Shown: positions 44,563 to 53,555, counted from the stretch's first letter. The stretch: 64,000 nucleotides of DNA from Shimia sp039969785 (GCF_039969785.1 NZ_JBDVNC010000016.1:124001-188000), one strand, 5' to 3'. The notes: a model not told the origin generated them from the letters alone. A program made the numbers and translations.

Positions 44563-45489
44563 TCAGTGCCCCTTTTCGTCGCGATACATCGACCACAGGA
44601 AGTAGGCGATGAAACACATCATGATCAGGAACAGCACCACCGCGATGGCCGCACCATAGCCCATGCGGAAGCCATATTCCGACAGCGCCACTTCGAACAT
44701 GTAATAGGCCAGCACGCGGGACGTCCCGAACGGTCCGCCTTCGGTCATGATCGAAATCAGATCAAACGACCGCAGCGCGCCAATGATTGTCACGACGAAT
44801 GCAATGAATGTGGCCGGACGCAATTGCGGCAAAATGATAAACCACAACATTTTGCGGCCCTTGGCGCCGTCCAGCCGGCCCGCTTCGATTTGCTCGGGGT
44901 CAACCGCGTTCAATCCGGTCAGATACAGGATCATGCAATAGGCCGTCTGCGGCCACAATCCGGCAAAGATAATGCCAAACGTGACCAGATTTTCATCCCC
45001 CAGAACATTCACCGGCCCCATGCCGAATATGCCCAGAAACTTGTTAAGCAAGCCAAACGTCGGATCGTAAAACCACGAAAAGACCAGACCGACCACAACT
45101 TGCGAAATGACAAAAGGGAAAAAGAACAAGGACTTGTAAATGCGGATGCCCCGCACGGTCTGGTTCAGAAACAACGCAATGAACAATCCCGCCGGAATCG
45201 CCAGCAAGTACATCGCCAACCAAATCACATTGTTCTTCATCGCGATGTAGAACGCGTCACGATCAGAGAATTCCCAATACAGATCTTCATAATTGCGCAG
45301 GCCCACATATTCGGCCTGCCCCAACCCGTCCCATTCATAAAGCGACAGGTTAAACGACTGAAACACCGGGGCGATCACATATACCGCAAAGAACAAAATG
45401 CCCGGCGTCAGGAACAGCCAGGGCGCAATAGTTTGCTGATTGCGGCGAAACCAGCTTTCGTCTTTTGCAATGTCAGAAGATACCGTCAT
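44563..45489 (-). CDS. Sugar ABC transporter permease, MalF type
   Basis: 308 residues. Cytoplasmic N-terminus, then six transmembrane segments and the EAA loop EQIEAGRLDGAKGRKMLWFI near residue 215. WLFLTPGILFF at the first helix is typical. Second permease of the galactoside importer. Confidence 0.93.
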   Translation of the reverse strand: MTVSSDIAKDESWFRRNQQTIAPWLFLTPGILFFAVYVIAPVFQSFNLSLYEWDGLGQAEYVGLRNYEDLYWEFSDRDAFYIAMKNNVIWLAMYLLAIPAGLFIALFLNQTVRGIRIYKSLFFFPFVISQVVVGLVFSWFYDPTFGLLNKFLGIFGMGPVNVLGDENLVTFGIIFAGLWPQTAYCMILYLTGLNAVDPEQIEAGRLDGAKGRKMLWFIILPQLRPATFIAFVVTIIGALRSFDLISIMTEGGPFGTSRVLAYYMFEVALSEYGFRMGYGAAIAVVLFLIMMCFIAYFLWSMYRDEKGH

Positions 45490-45511
45490 GACCCGTCCCG
45501 TCGTCTGAGGC

Positions 45512-45538
45512 GAGAGGGCAGGACAAACCCGCCCTCTC
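45512..45538 (-). terminator. Intra-operon hairpin between binding-protein and permease genes
   Basis: The perfect 8-bp stem GAGAGGGC/GCCCTCTC has an 11-base loop, without a U tract. It sits in the 92-base gap after the binding-protein gene, where such stems stabilise upstream mRNA and lower permease expression. Confidence 0.45.
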
Positions 45539-45581
45539 AGGATGGTGAATACCGGGCGGGATCAGACCCACCCGAAAATCA

Positions 45582-46838
45582 TCACTTGTAGATGCGGCCG
45601 CGTGCGCGTTCCAGCTTGGCCAAAATCTTGTCGACATTGCCGGGCTTGACCATGAATTCCTGGAAACCTTCCATCGATACTTTGGCCATTTCAGCCGGTG
45701 CATCGCGGTCCCAGAACTGGGCCACACCACCGGTGCTGTTTGTGCTCAGCATTTCAAAGCCCTGGTTCAGGAACTTATCATCATCCACGCCAGAGCTCGC
45801 ATTCACAGGCAACTGACCCAGATTTGCGCCATTGTTGATGATCGTCTGCTCATCCGCCGACGTCGCAAACCGCAGGAACTCACGTGCCGCTTCTTTGTTC
45901 TTGGCATTGGCCGGGATATGGAACGTATCCGTCGGGGCATCTTCCGACAATTCTACATCCGGGTTGATCTTTACAAACTGGTAGAAATCCAGCTGATCAT
46001 CCGTCAAACCCGCTTCGCGCAGCGGTGCCACAGCAAAGTTACCCATCAGATATGCGGCGGCCTCACCCTTGACCATGAACGGCAACGCTTCCTGCCAGCT
46101 ATAGGTCTGGTGGTTATCAATAAACGCACCCATTTCAATCAGCTCAGCCCAGTTGCCAAAGGTCGCTTTCACGCGATCATCTTCCCAGCTGACATTGCCC
46201 GCGGCCAGATCCATGTGGAAGTCAAACCCGTTGGTACGCATGTTCAGATAGTCAAACCAACCGCCAGCGGTCCACAGATACTTGGTGCCGATGGTGTAAC
46301 AGGCACGGCCGGACTCAACGATCTTGGCACAGTTGGCCTTTTCTTCGCCCCATGTGCTCGGCTCGCTCAAACCCAGCTCGTCAAAGATATCTTTGCGGTA
46401 ATAAACACCCCACTGATAATAGGTATAGGCAACGCCCCACTGCTTATCATCAATGGTCAGCGCACCCTTGGTCGACGCCAGCGCCGCTCCGATTTCCGGC
46501 TCGGCATACAGGTCGGAAACATCCTCAAACAAACCCGCCTCGACATAAGGGCGCATGCGATTGGCGGCATACCAGGTGGCAACATCCGGCGCGTTCGCGG
46601 TCAGAAAGTTGCGGATCTGGGTTTTGTACGCCTCGCGGTCGATCACCGTGGTTTCGATGTTCAGGCCGGGATGCTTTTCCCCAAAACGCGCGATCATCGC
46701 TTCCATCGTCGCACGCGGCGCCGGGTTCGATGTATCCAGGAAAATCGTCAGATCTCCACTCAGGTCGGCTTTTGCCGGAACTGCAAACGCCGCCGCAACC
46801 GCAAATGCGGCCACCGTCCGTTTCATTATGGAATGCAT
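45582..46838 (-). CDS. Extracellular sugar-binding protein of the ABC importer
   Basis: 418 residues. Signal peptide MKRTVAAFAVAAAFAVPAKA, then a type 1 solute-binding fold (GDLTIFLDTSNPAPRATMEA, APDVATWYAANRMRPYVEAG, GVAYTYYQWGVYYRKDIFDE). GGGAGGAAACC precedes the ATG at 46838. It is the first gene of the galactoside operon and defines importer specificity, which the sequence does not show. The many Tyr/Trp residues fit sugar stacking. Confidence 0.92.
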   Translation of the reverse strand: MHSIMKRTVAAFAVAAAFAVPAKADLSGDLTIFLDTSNPAPRATMEAMIARFGEKHPGLNIETTVIDREAYKTQIRNFLTANAPDVATWYAANRMRPYVEAGLFEDVSDLYAEPEIGAALASTKGALTIDDKQWGVAYTYYQWGVYYRKDIFDELGLSEPSTWGEEKANCAKIVESGRACYTIGTKYLWTAGGWFDYLNMRTNGFDFHMDLAAGNVSWEDDRVKATFGNWAELIEMGAFIDNHQTYSWQEALPFMVKGEAAAYLMGNFAVAPLREAGLTDDQLDFYQFVKINPDVELSEDAPTDTFHIPANAKNKEAAREFLRFATSADEQTIINNGANLGQLPVNASSGVDDDKFLNQGFEMLSTNSTGGVAQFWDRDAPAEMAKVSMEGFQEFMVKPGNVDKILAKLERARGRIYK

Positions 46839-46888
46839 GGTTTCCTCCCTTTAGCTCCCACATTCAAAGTTCCAAATAATGAAACCTT

Positions 46889-46906
46889 GTTTTACATATT
46901 GAAAAC
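46889..46906. promoter_or_regulatory. Candidate IclR operator in the divergent galactoside promoter region
   Basis: The inverted repeat GTTTT-N8-AAAAC lies between the divergent binding-protein and iclR start codons in an AT-rich stretch. A related ATGAAACC/TTGAAAAC repetition surrounds it. The assignment to the IclR regulator is inference from location. Confidence 0.35.
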
Positions 46907-46980
46907 TACACATCGAATCGGCTAGAGTTGTCAACAGATTCCTGCGGGGAGGCGGGAATAAGGGAGGGTACGGACAAGAC

Positions 46981-47775
46981 ATGTCTGGAGACGGAACAGT
47001 CGGAAAAGCATGTGAAGTGCTGGATCAGGTTGCGGCCTTTAATCGCCCGGTCCGCTTTGGCGAATTGCTCGACAGCAGCAATTTCCCCAAGGCCACGCTC
47101 TATCGATTCCTACAAACCCTGACCAATCAGGGCATGCTATCTTACGACGCCGAACGGCAAACCTATTCTCTGGGAATGCGGCTCGTGCGACTGGCCCATT
47201 CCGCATGGACCCACAGCTCGCTGGCCCCCGTTGCCCGCCCATATATCGACACACTGTCCCATCAACTGGGTGAAACCGTGCACCTTGCCCAACTCGACAG
47301 CTCTCAGGTGCTTTATGTCGACAAACGCAACGCACACGAACCGGTGGAAATGTTCTCACAAGCTGGCAAAGTCGGCCCGGCCTATTGCACAGGCGTCGGC
47401 AAGGCGATGATGGCTTATCTGCCCGAAGACGCGTTAGCACGCACCATCTCGCAACAAAGCTTTCATCGTTTCACCGACCAGACTTTGTGCAGCGAAGCGG
47501 ATTTGCGCGCCGAACTGTCCGCAATTCGGGACCGCGGCTATGCCTTTGACCGCGAAGAACACGAGCCCGGAATTATTTGCATTGCCGCGCCCATCCTGAC
47601 CGAAAACGGGCGCATGCTGGGTGCATTGTCGATCACCGGCCCCACCAACCGGACAAACTATGACCAACTCACAGAATGGGCGCCCAACGTCACAATGACC
47701 GCCGCCCAAATCGGACGAGAAGCCCAGAACTGGCGATTCCCCGAATCCCAATCAAACGAAAAGGCAGCATCATGA
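46981..47775 (+). CDS. IclR-family transcriptional regulator
   Basis: 264 residues. N-terminal winged helix (ACEVLDQVAAFNRPVRFGEL, FPKATLYRFLQTLTNQGML) and a GAF-like IclR effector domain (VGPAYCTGVGKAMMAYL, GYAFDREEHEPGIICIAAPI). It is divergent from the galactoside operon and overlaps the ATPase gene by 4 bases, so it is the likely regulator of the locus. Effector unknown; galactose or an intermediate is a reasonable guess. Confidence 0.92.
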   Translation: MSGDGTVGKACEVLDQVAAFNRPVRFGELLDSSNFPKATLYRFLQTLTNQGMLSYDAERQTYSLGMRLVRLAHSAWTHSSLAPVARPYIDTLSHQLGETVHLAQLDSSQVLYVDKRNAHEPVEMFSQAGKVGPAYCTGVGKAMMAYLPEDALARTISQQSFHRFTDQTLCSEADLRAELSAIRDRGYAFDREEHEPGIICIAAPILTENGRMLGALSITGPTNRTNYDQLTEWAPNVTMTAAQIGREAQNWRFPESQSNEKAAS

Positions 47776-48830
47776 CAGGCGTAACTCTTCAGGGTGCGGT
47801 CAAGCGCTACGGCGAAATTCAGGTCATTCACGGTATCGACCTTGATATCGAAGATGGGGAGTTTTGCGTTTTTGTCGGCCCTTCGGGATGCGGCAAGTCC
47901 ACCCTATTGCGAATGATCGCAGGGCTCGAAGAAACCTCAGAAGGCGTTATCAGTATTGGGGCCCGTGACGTCACACATCTTGACCCGGCCAAGCGCGGTG
48001 TTGCGATGGTGTTTCAGACCTACGCGCTTTACCCGCATATGAGCGTGGCCGAAAACATGGGCTTTGGCCTGCGCATGAACGGTGTGCCCAAAGCAGAGAT
48101 CAACGAGAAAGTCAGCAAAGCGTCGGCCATTCTGAAGCTTGACCAGTATCTCAAACGCAAACCCAAGGCGCTTTCGGGTGGTCAACGCCAACGCGTCGCC
48201 ATCGGGCGCGCCATTGTGCGTGGCCCCGAGGTGTTCCTTTTTGACGAACCACTGTCCAACCTCGACGCAGAATTGCGCGTCGACATGCGCGTGGAAATCG
48301 CCCGCCTGCATCAGGAAATTGGCGCAACCATGATCTATGTGACCCATGATCAGGTCGAAGCCATGACGATGGCCGACAAAATCGTGGTGCTGCGCGATGG
48401 CCGTATCGAACAGGTCGGCGCGCCTCTGGAACTTTACCGCAATCCCGACAATCGGTTTGTCGCAGGTTTCATCGGCTCGCCATCCATGAACTTTCTGGAA
48501 TGCGACGTGGTCGACGGCGCGCTCGTGCATCCTGCTTTGTCAGCCCCCCTGACTGTCGACATTCCCATCCCTGCCGGCGCCACCAAGGTCACGCTGGGCA
48601 TTCGCCCTGAACATCTGGAAATCGACAAGAGCGGTGAGCAGTTGTCAATTGAACTGACCGAGGCATTGGGCGGCGTATCCTATTGCTATCTGTCGACGGC
48701 GCAGGGTGAAAAACTGATTGTCGAAGAACGCGGTGACGCGCGCAGCATTGAGGGCGAGAAAGTCGGCCTGAACGTCCCCCCAAACCGGGCGCTTTTGTTT
48801 GACCCGGATACAGGCCTGCGCATCCGCTGA
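47772..48830 (+). CDS. Sugar ABC transporter ATP-binding protein (UgpC/MalK type)
   Basis: 352 residues from the ATG at 47772, which overlaps the iclR stop as ATGA. Walker A GPSGCGKST, Q-loop VFQTYALYPH, signature LSGGQRQRVAIGRAI, Walker B VFLFDEPLSNLDAELR, and the C-terminal TOBE-type regulatory domain (TLGIRPEHLEI). It energises the divergently encoded permeases. A strong terminator follows. Confidence 0.94.
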   Translation: MTGVTLQGAVKRYGEIQVIHGIDLDIEDGEFCVFVGPSGCGKSTLLRMIAGLEETSEGVISIGARDVTHLDPAKRGVAMVFQTYALYPHMSVAENMGFGLRMNGVPKAEINEKVSKASAILKLDQYLKRKPKALSGGQRQRVAIGRAIVRGPEVFLFDEPLSNLDAELRVDMRVEIARLHQEIGATMIYVTHDQVEAMTMADKIVVLRDGRIEQVGAPLELYRNPDNRFVAGFIGSPSMNFLECDVVDGALVHPALSAPLTVDIPIPAGATKVTLGIRPEHLEIDKSGEQLSIELTEALGGVSYCYLSTAQGEKLIVEERGDARSIEGEKVGLNVPPNRALLFDPDTGLRIR

Positions 48831-48840
48831 CGCGACTAAC

Positions 48841-48860
48841 GGGCCACTGGCCCCTTTTTT
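48841..48860 (+). terminator. Rho-independent terminator after the ABC ATPase gene
   Basis: GGGCC-ACT-GGCCC followed by CTTTTTT, 10 bases past the stop codon. Confidence 0.75.
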
Positions 48861-48956
48861 GCGCCAGCTGGTCGCTCTTGAATTCCGGCGAAACCAAACC
48901 GATGCAATACCGACGTTATACCGACGCGTTGCCGATCCCGAAAATCGAACGATCTC

Positions 48957-49469
48957 TCACGCCTCGATATCCGAGCTTGCGCACCATTCAAACAACGCTG
49001 CTTCTTCGGCAGCGACCCGCGTTGCAAGCCCCGCCGCAAAGGTTTCAAACTCAGGGATAAGCCCCTGACCAACCCCAACCAGCACAGGCACGCCCAGCTC
49101 CAACGCCGTCCCAATCACATCGCAAAACCCCCGCCCTGCGGCCTCTTCCGGGCCGAATTTGTTCAGGATAAACAGATCCGCCTGATCCAAAGCACTGGCT
49201 TCCACGCGCGCGACGGACGTTGCAATCGCACCCGGATCCAACCGGCACGCACCCGATCCATCCCCAAGATCCTGCGTGATCTTGACGCTCGGCCCCGCAG
49301 GCAAAACCCGCACTTTCATGTCGCATCCGTTTTCAAACCGGCTGTCAAATGTCGTGTCTTTGACAATACCTGCCAAATTACGACCATCGCTCTTTAACCT
49401 GTTGGCAAGCCCGGATAAAAGCGCATCCGTTTCACCCGGGATTTGCGACGAAACATAGCCAATTCTCAT
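48957..49469 (-). CDS. DUF2478-family protein in the ubi operon
   Basis: 170 residues, starting MRIGYVSSQIPGETDALLSG. The fold hint is a P-loop NTPase-like protein (RNLAGIVKDT, DLFILNKFGPEEAAGRGF) that lacks a recognisable GxxxxGK[ST] loop at the N-terminus, which is typical of DUF2478. Function unknown. It begins 12 bases after the ubiV stop and is probably co-transcribed with ubiTUV, suggesting an anaerobic role. Confidence 0.82.
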   Translation of the reverse strand: MRIGYVSSQIPGETDALLSGLANRLKSDGRNLAGIVKDTTFDSRFENGCDMKVRVLPAGPSVKITQDLGDGSGACRLDPGAIATSVARVEASALDQADLFILNKFGPEEAAGRGFCDVIGTALELGVPVLVGVGQGLIPEFETFAAGLATRVAAEEAALFEWCASSDIEA

Positions 49470-49481
49470 GATTTACCCTCC

Positions 49482-50387
49482 TTACTGACCCGCATCTTCA
49501 CCGGACCAGTCAACCCCGCGCGCCCCGGTCAGGAACCCGTCAGACAAGCGCACAGGGGCGTCACCCTGCTTGCTGAACGTCGCAATATCGGCAGGTTTAA
49601 TCTGCCCGTCCAGCAGTTGACGGTACATTGCGCAAAGCTGCGAAAAACCTTGAGACTGCGGTGAAAGCCTCAGTGCCTTAACCCCGGCATTGCGCAAGTC
49701 TTCGACCTGATAAGCCGCGCAGGCATAGCTGTCAGACAACGTCTGCACGCCGTTCATGGCGAGAAACGGTTGGTCCTCCATCGTGCGCACGTCCAGTCCA
49801 TCAACATCGTCTTCGCAGGCAAACTGGCAATTGTCTTTGGTCCGCCCATGCATCCGCGCATGATAACAACGCCCCGAAATCGCCAACGGCAAACGCCCAT
49901 GCCCCCAGACTTCAATCACCACCCCAAGTTCGTTGCCCCTCCGCGCCAGCGTCGTCACAGAGTCCAACGGAAGCTCGGGCGGTAAACACACCCGGGTCGC
50001 GCCGCGCGCCGCGAGCCAGCCAAGCGTGCCCTCATTATAAACATTCACCAACGGACCTACAAAAAACGGCGTATTTTCAGGCAGATAACTCAGCGCGGTC
50101 AGGTCGTTAATTTCAACCTCTACGCCCATTTCTGCCAGATCAGCGGTCTGCTTGCGTTCCCGTTTCAAGGTCACAAGCGCAAGGCTGCTCAGCGCCACTT
50201 GCTTTCCGGCCTCCGCCAAAATGGACACGGCTTCGGGTATGCGGTCCTGATAAAATGGCAGGCGTTTTGAACACACAACTTCGCCAAGCACCACGCGGTC
50301 CACCGGGGATTGCACCAGCTCTGCATAAGAGGTGCTCCAGCGGTCGGCAGACCAGAAAAACTGGTTGGGTCCAACGGTCAATTCCAT
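49482..50387 (-). CDS. ubiV: Oxygen-independent ubiquinone hydroxylation protein UbiV (U32 family)
   Basis: 301 residues. Cysteines at 39 (VVCSKRLPFY), 174, 187 and 191 (SGRCYHARMHGRTKDNCQFA, then C) match the 4Fe-4S ligands of UbiV. With UbiU it hydroxylates ubiquinone precursors without O2, using prephenate as oxygen donor in the model system. Three bases separate it from ubiU. It lacks protease chemistry despite the peptidase U32 label. Confidence 0.93.
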   Translation of the reverse strand: MELTVGPNQFFWSADRWSTSYAELVQSPVDRVVLGEVVCSKRLPFYQDRIPEAVSILAEAGKQVALSSLALVTLKRERKQTADLAEMGVEVEINDLTALSYLPENTPFFVGPLVNVYNEGTLGWLAARGATRVCLPPELPLDSVTTLARRGNELGVVIEVWGHGRLPLAISGRCYHARMHGRTKDNCQFACEDDVDGLDVRTMEDQPFLAMNGVQTLSDSYACAAYQVEDLRNAGVKALRLSPQSQGFSQLCAMYRQLLDGQIKPADIATFSKQGDAPVRLSDGFLTGARGVDWSGEDAGQ

Positions 50388-50390
50388 GAC

Positions 50391-51374
50391 TTATCTCCAG
50401 GTTTTCTTATAGGCGCCGGTGGTCATCGCCTGACCCTCGGACAATTGCGCCAGCATCCCCGACGGCATATCCCGTCCGGCCTCTAACGCGTCCACGGCGG
50501 CGCGGAAATTACGCACAACTTGCGCCACATAAGACCGTGACCGCTGCCGCCCCTCGATCTTGAGCGCCGTGACACCAGCCTTTTGCAATTGCGGTATCAG
50601 TTGTTCCGCGTTCAGGCTGACAGGATCTTCAAACAGATATCCGGCCTTGTCGCCTGCGCCAAAACACCCTTTGCACAACGTGGGGTACGGCGCGCTCTCG
50701 CCGCTTTTGGTACGGTGGATTGTATACCCCCCCAATTGTGCATCCAGCACGCCATTCTGCTCGCTGTATGCAACATGGCTCGCGGGTGAACACACCCCGT
50801 TCATATTGGGGGACAGGCCCGTGGCATAAGAAGACAAAGAACAACGCCCCTCAGCCATCACGCACAGACCCCCAAAGACAAACACTTCGGTTTCCGCCGA
50901 GGTTTCCGCATTGATGGCGGCGATTTCTGGCACTGAAAGCACACGAGGCAAAACAACCCGCTTTACATCAAATGTTTCCGCATAAAAATTGATGACGTCA
51001 GCATTGGCTGCAGCCGCCTGAACCGACAGATGGCGGCGCAGGCCCGGATGGTGTCTGGCGGCATAATCCAGCAGGCCGATATCAGCCAGAATCACCGCAT
51101 CCGCACCACATCTTTCGGCGTCCGAAATAGCGCGATGCCAGATTGCTTCATCCCCGGCACGCGGAAACGTGTTGATTGCCAAAAGCACCCTGGACCCATG
51201 TTTGTGGGCAAACTGAATGCCCTCACGCATTTCGGTACGGTCAAAGTTCAGCCCCGGGAAATTGCGCGCATTGGTTTCATCGTTGAACCCGCAATACACC
51301 GTGTGCGCCCCGGCCTTAACGGCGGCCCGCAAGGATGCCGGCGTACCAGCCGGGCAAACGATTTCCATCACCAT
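50391..51374 (-). CDS. ubiU: Oxygen-independent ubiquinone hydroxylation protein UbiU (U32 family)
   Basis: 327 residues from the ATG at 51374 (GAGG 7 bases upstream); the frame extends to 51440 inside ubiT. It begins VCPAGTPASLRAAVKAGAHT. Cluster cysteines appear in GGLCVMAEGRCSL, GVCSPASH and TLCKGCFGAGDKAGY. It partners UbiV in a heterodimer. It overlaps ubiT by 7 bases. Confidence 0.93.
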   Translation of the reverse strand: MVMEIVCPAGTPASLRAAVKAGAHTVYCGFNDETNARNFPGLNFDRTEMREGIQFAHKHGSRVLLAINTFPRAGDEAIWHRAISDAERCGADAVILADIGLLDYAARHHPGLRRHLSVQAAAANADVINFYAETFDVKRVVLPRVLSVPEIAAINAETSAETEVFVFGGLCVMAEGRCSLSSYATGLSPNMNGVCSPASHVAYSEQNGVLDAQLGGYTIHRTKSGESAPYPTLCKGCFGAGDKAGYLFEDPVSLNAEQLIPQLQKAGVTALKIEGRQRSRSYVAQVVRNFRAAVDALEAGRDMPSGMLAQLSEGQAMTTGAYKKTWR

Positions 51375-51910
51375 AATCCGGCCTCCTCGGGTCGTGTCAG
51401 GCACACACCTGTACGCCGTTCCGCAAAATTCATCGCCCAACGCAACGGCGCCGCAAACGGCCCGGAAAGCTGCGCAACCTCTTCTGACAGGTCAAGTTCG
51501 GCGTCATCCACAGCATTGCGCAGCGCAAGCGCCGCAGCCGTGTCGCCTTCGATCACCAGATCACGTGAAAAGAACAGCGCATCACCATCAAACGCGCCAT
51601 GCACCAGCCCCAACAAGGCCGCCAGCGGTCCGGCAATACGTGCCGCCCCGTCGCCCTGTCCGCGTGACACCCTGACACGCGGTTTACCGCCATTTGGGTT
51701 CAGGCAAACCACAATTGGCAGGTCAGTCGGATCAAGCACAAACGGCGTGTGGTCATACTCTCCTAAACGTCGGAACAAACCGGGATGAGATTTGGCCACG
51801 CGGCGACTGTAGGCTGTCAGTGAAACAGAGATCGGCGCAAGCGGCAGCACCCGAAGCGCCATCGCGGCGGCTTTTGGGACTGTTGGGATCAACGGGGAAG
51901 TGTCGGACAC
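51368..51910 (-). CDS. ubiT: UbiT, SCP2 lipid-carrier protein for anaerobic ubiquinone synthesis
   Basis: 180 residues from a GTG at 51910 with AAAGGAAA about 7 bases upstream. The SCP2 domain follows a short N-terminal helix (LPLAPISVSLTAYSRRVAKS), with GDALFFSRDLVIEGDTAAALALR the diagnostic strand-helix (core DLVIEGDTAAAL). UbiT binds ubiquinone intermediates and is required with UbiU/UbiV. It is the first gene of the minus operon, downstream of an FNR-type box. Confidence 0.9.
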   Translation of the reverse strand: MSDTSPLIPTVPKAAAMALRVLPLAPISVSLTAYSRRVAKSHPGLFRRLGEYDHTPFVLDPTDLPIVVCLNPNGGKPRVRVSRGQGDGAARIAGPLAALLGLVHGAFDGDALFFSRDLVIEGDTAAALALRNAVDDAELDLSEEVAQLSGPFAAPLRWAMNFAERRTGVCLTRPEEAGLW

Positions 51911-51975
51911 TCACATTTCCTTTGTCGATGAACATTATGTGCGTTTCTGCCTACGCCTCTGTTGCGGCTTGGGAA

Positions 51976-51989
51976 TTGACGATGGTCAA
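51976..51989. promoter_or_regulatory. FNR-type box between ubiT and ubiD
   Basis: TTGAC-GATG-GTCAA is a perfect inverted repeat fitting the FNR/FnrL consensus TTGAY-N4-RTCAA. Its centre is about 72 bases from the ubiT GTG and about 73 bases from the proposed ubiD start, so one dimer could control both divergent operons under low oxygen. Confidence 0.75.
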
Positions 51990-52055
51990 TTCTGGTCTGC
52001 CAAATTGCTGTTAGGCGCTTTCCCCGATGCCATCGGGAGAAAGACCGTACGTACC

Positions 52056-53555
52056 CTGCCCCCATATCCCAGCCTGCGCAGCTTCCTTGATCACTTGGAC
52101 GCCTCTGGTGAAGTGCGCGAGATTTCTGACAAGGTGTCGGTCCTTCATCAGATGACCGCAGTGCACCGGGTCGTGCTGGAAGCGGGCGGACCGGTCTTGC
52201 GGTTTAATCGTCCGATTCTGAAAAATGGCGCCGTATCGCCTATTCCGGTTGTCACCAACCTGTTTGGCACAACGTCCCGCGTCGCTGCAGGCTTGGGCGT
52301 GCAACCAGATCAGCTTGACGACCTTGGCCAATTCCTCGCGGCGCTCAAATCACCAACCCCACCCAGCGGATTGCGTGACGGCCTTTCAAAATGGCCCATG
52401 CTTAAGGCGGCGCTCGCGACGCGCCCAAAGCTAGTCAAAAAGGCCCCGGTTCAACAGGCCACACAGCTGGACAGTGATGTCGATCTGACATCGCTGCCTG
52501 TTCAGACCCACTGGCCCGGCGATGCAGCCCCCTTGATCACATGGCCAATTGTGCTGACCCGGCCCCATGACAGCTCTGCCTCAGACGTCAGTGCTTATAA
52601 TGCGGGCGTTTACCGCATGCAGGTATTGGACAAGACCAAGCTGATCATGCGCTGGCTGCCACATCGCGGCGGGGCAAAACACCATCAAAACTGGGCAAAA
52701 GCGGGCGAAAAAACACCGGTGGCGGTTGTGCTGGGTGCAGACCCCACCATGCTATTGTCTGCCGCTTTGCCCTTGCCCGAAAACGTCTCTGAGCTGACCT
52801 TTGCCGGGGCCCTGAACGCGACCCGACCCCGGCTGGTGCAGGCTAAATCCATTCCGATGCAAGTGCCCGCAGATGCCGAGATCATTCTGGAAGGATGGGT
52901 AAGCCCCACAGAAACCGCGCCAGAGGGACCCTTTGGCGATCACACCGGCTATTACAACAAAGCCGAACCCTTTCCCGTGATGCATGTCACCGCGATCACA
53001 CATCGTGAGAACCCGATTTACCTGTCAACCTATACCGGTCGCCCGCCTGACGAACCCGCCATCATCGGAGAGGTTTTCAACAAGCTGGCGCTGCCCACGA
53101 TTCAAGATCAGATACCGGAAATTCACGACATCTGGCTGCCCCCGGCCGCGTGCTCGTACCGTATGGCTGTGATCAGCATCAGGAAACGCTACCCCGGTCA
53201 GGCACGGCGGGTGATGATGGCTCTCTGGGGTATGCTGCCTCAGTTCAGCTATACCAAGATGATTGTTGTCGTTGATGACGACATCAACCCGCGTAACTGG
53301 GATGACGTGGCATGGGTGCTGGCGACCCGTATGGATCCGGGACGGGATGTCATGCTGCTAGACAATACCCCAATGGATTATCTGGATTTTGCGTCCCCCG
53401 AACCGGGTCTTGCAGGGAAAATCGGGCTGGACGCCACCACGAAGATCGACAGCGAAACACACAGGGACTGGGGCAAAGTCATGCACAGCGCGCCGGATGA
53501 CATCGCCTTTGCGATGGATATTGTCGCGCGAAACCTGCCGGGATTGAACAAATGA
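52056..53555 (+). CDS. ubiD: UbiD-family decarboxylase (prFMN dependent)
   Basis: From a proposed CTG at 52056 the protein is 499 residues (E. coli UbiD 497) and begins PPYPSLRSFLDHLDASGE, the usual UbiD N-terminus. The frame is open to an ATG at 51900, but that start would place the FNR box inside the gene; a TTG at 52005 is also too close to the box. Conserved features: PHRGGAKHH, APEGPFGDHTGYY with the active-site Glu, and YTGRPPDEPAIIGE. It would decarboxylate polyprenyl-hydroxybenzoate. GGGAGAAAG lies 12 bases before the CTG. ubiX overlaps by 4 bases. Confidence 0.88.
   Translation: MPPYPSLRSFLDHLDASGEVREISDKVSVLHQMTAVHRVVLEAGGPVLRFNRPILKNGAVSPIPVVTNLFGTTSRVAAGLGVQPDQLDDLGQFLAALKSPTPPSGLRDGLSKWPMLKAALATRPKLVKKAPVQQATQLDSDVDLTSLPVQTHWPGDAAPLITWPIVLTRPHDSSASDVSAYNAGVYRMQVLDKTKLIMRWLPHRGGAKHHQNWAKAGEKTPVAVVLGADPTMLLSAALPLPENVSELTFAGALNATRPRLVQAKSIPMQVPADAEIILEGWVSPTETAPEGPFGDHTGYYNKAEPFPVMHVTAITHRENPIYLSTYTGRPPDEPAIIGEVFNKLALPTIQDQIPEIHDIWLPPAACSYRMAVISIRKRYPGQARRVMMALWGMLPQFSYTKMIVVVDDDINPRNWDDVAWVLATRMDPGRDVMLLDNTPMDYLDFASPEPGLAGKIGLDATTKIDSETHRDWGKVMHSAPDDIAFAMDIVARNLPGLNK

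Noticed and set aside
51900..52055. N-terminal extension of UbiD from ATG 51900
   Set aside because: It would overlap the ubiT start and contain the FNR box; the peptide is not UbiD-like and gives 551 residues instead of about 497.
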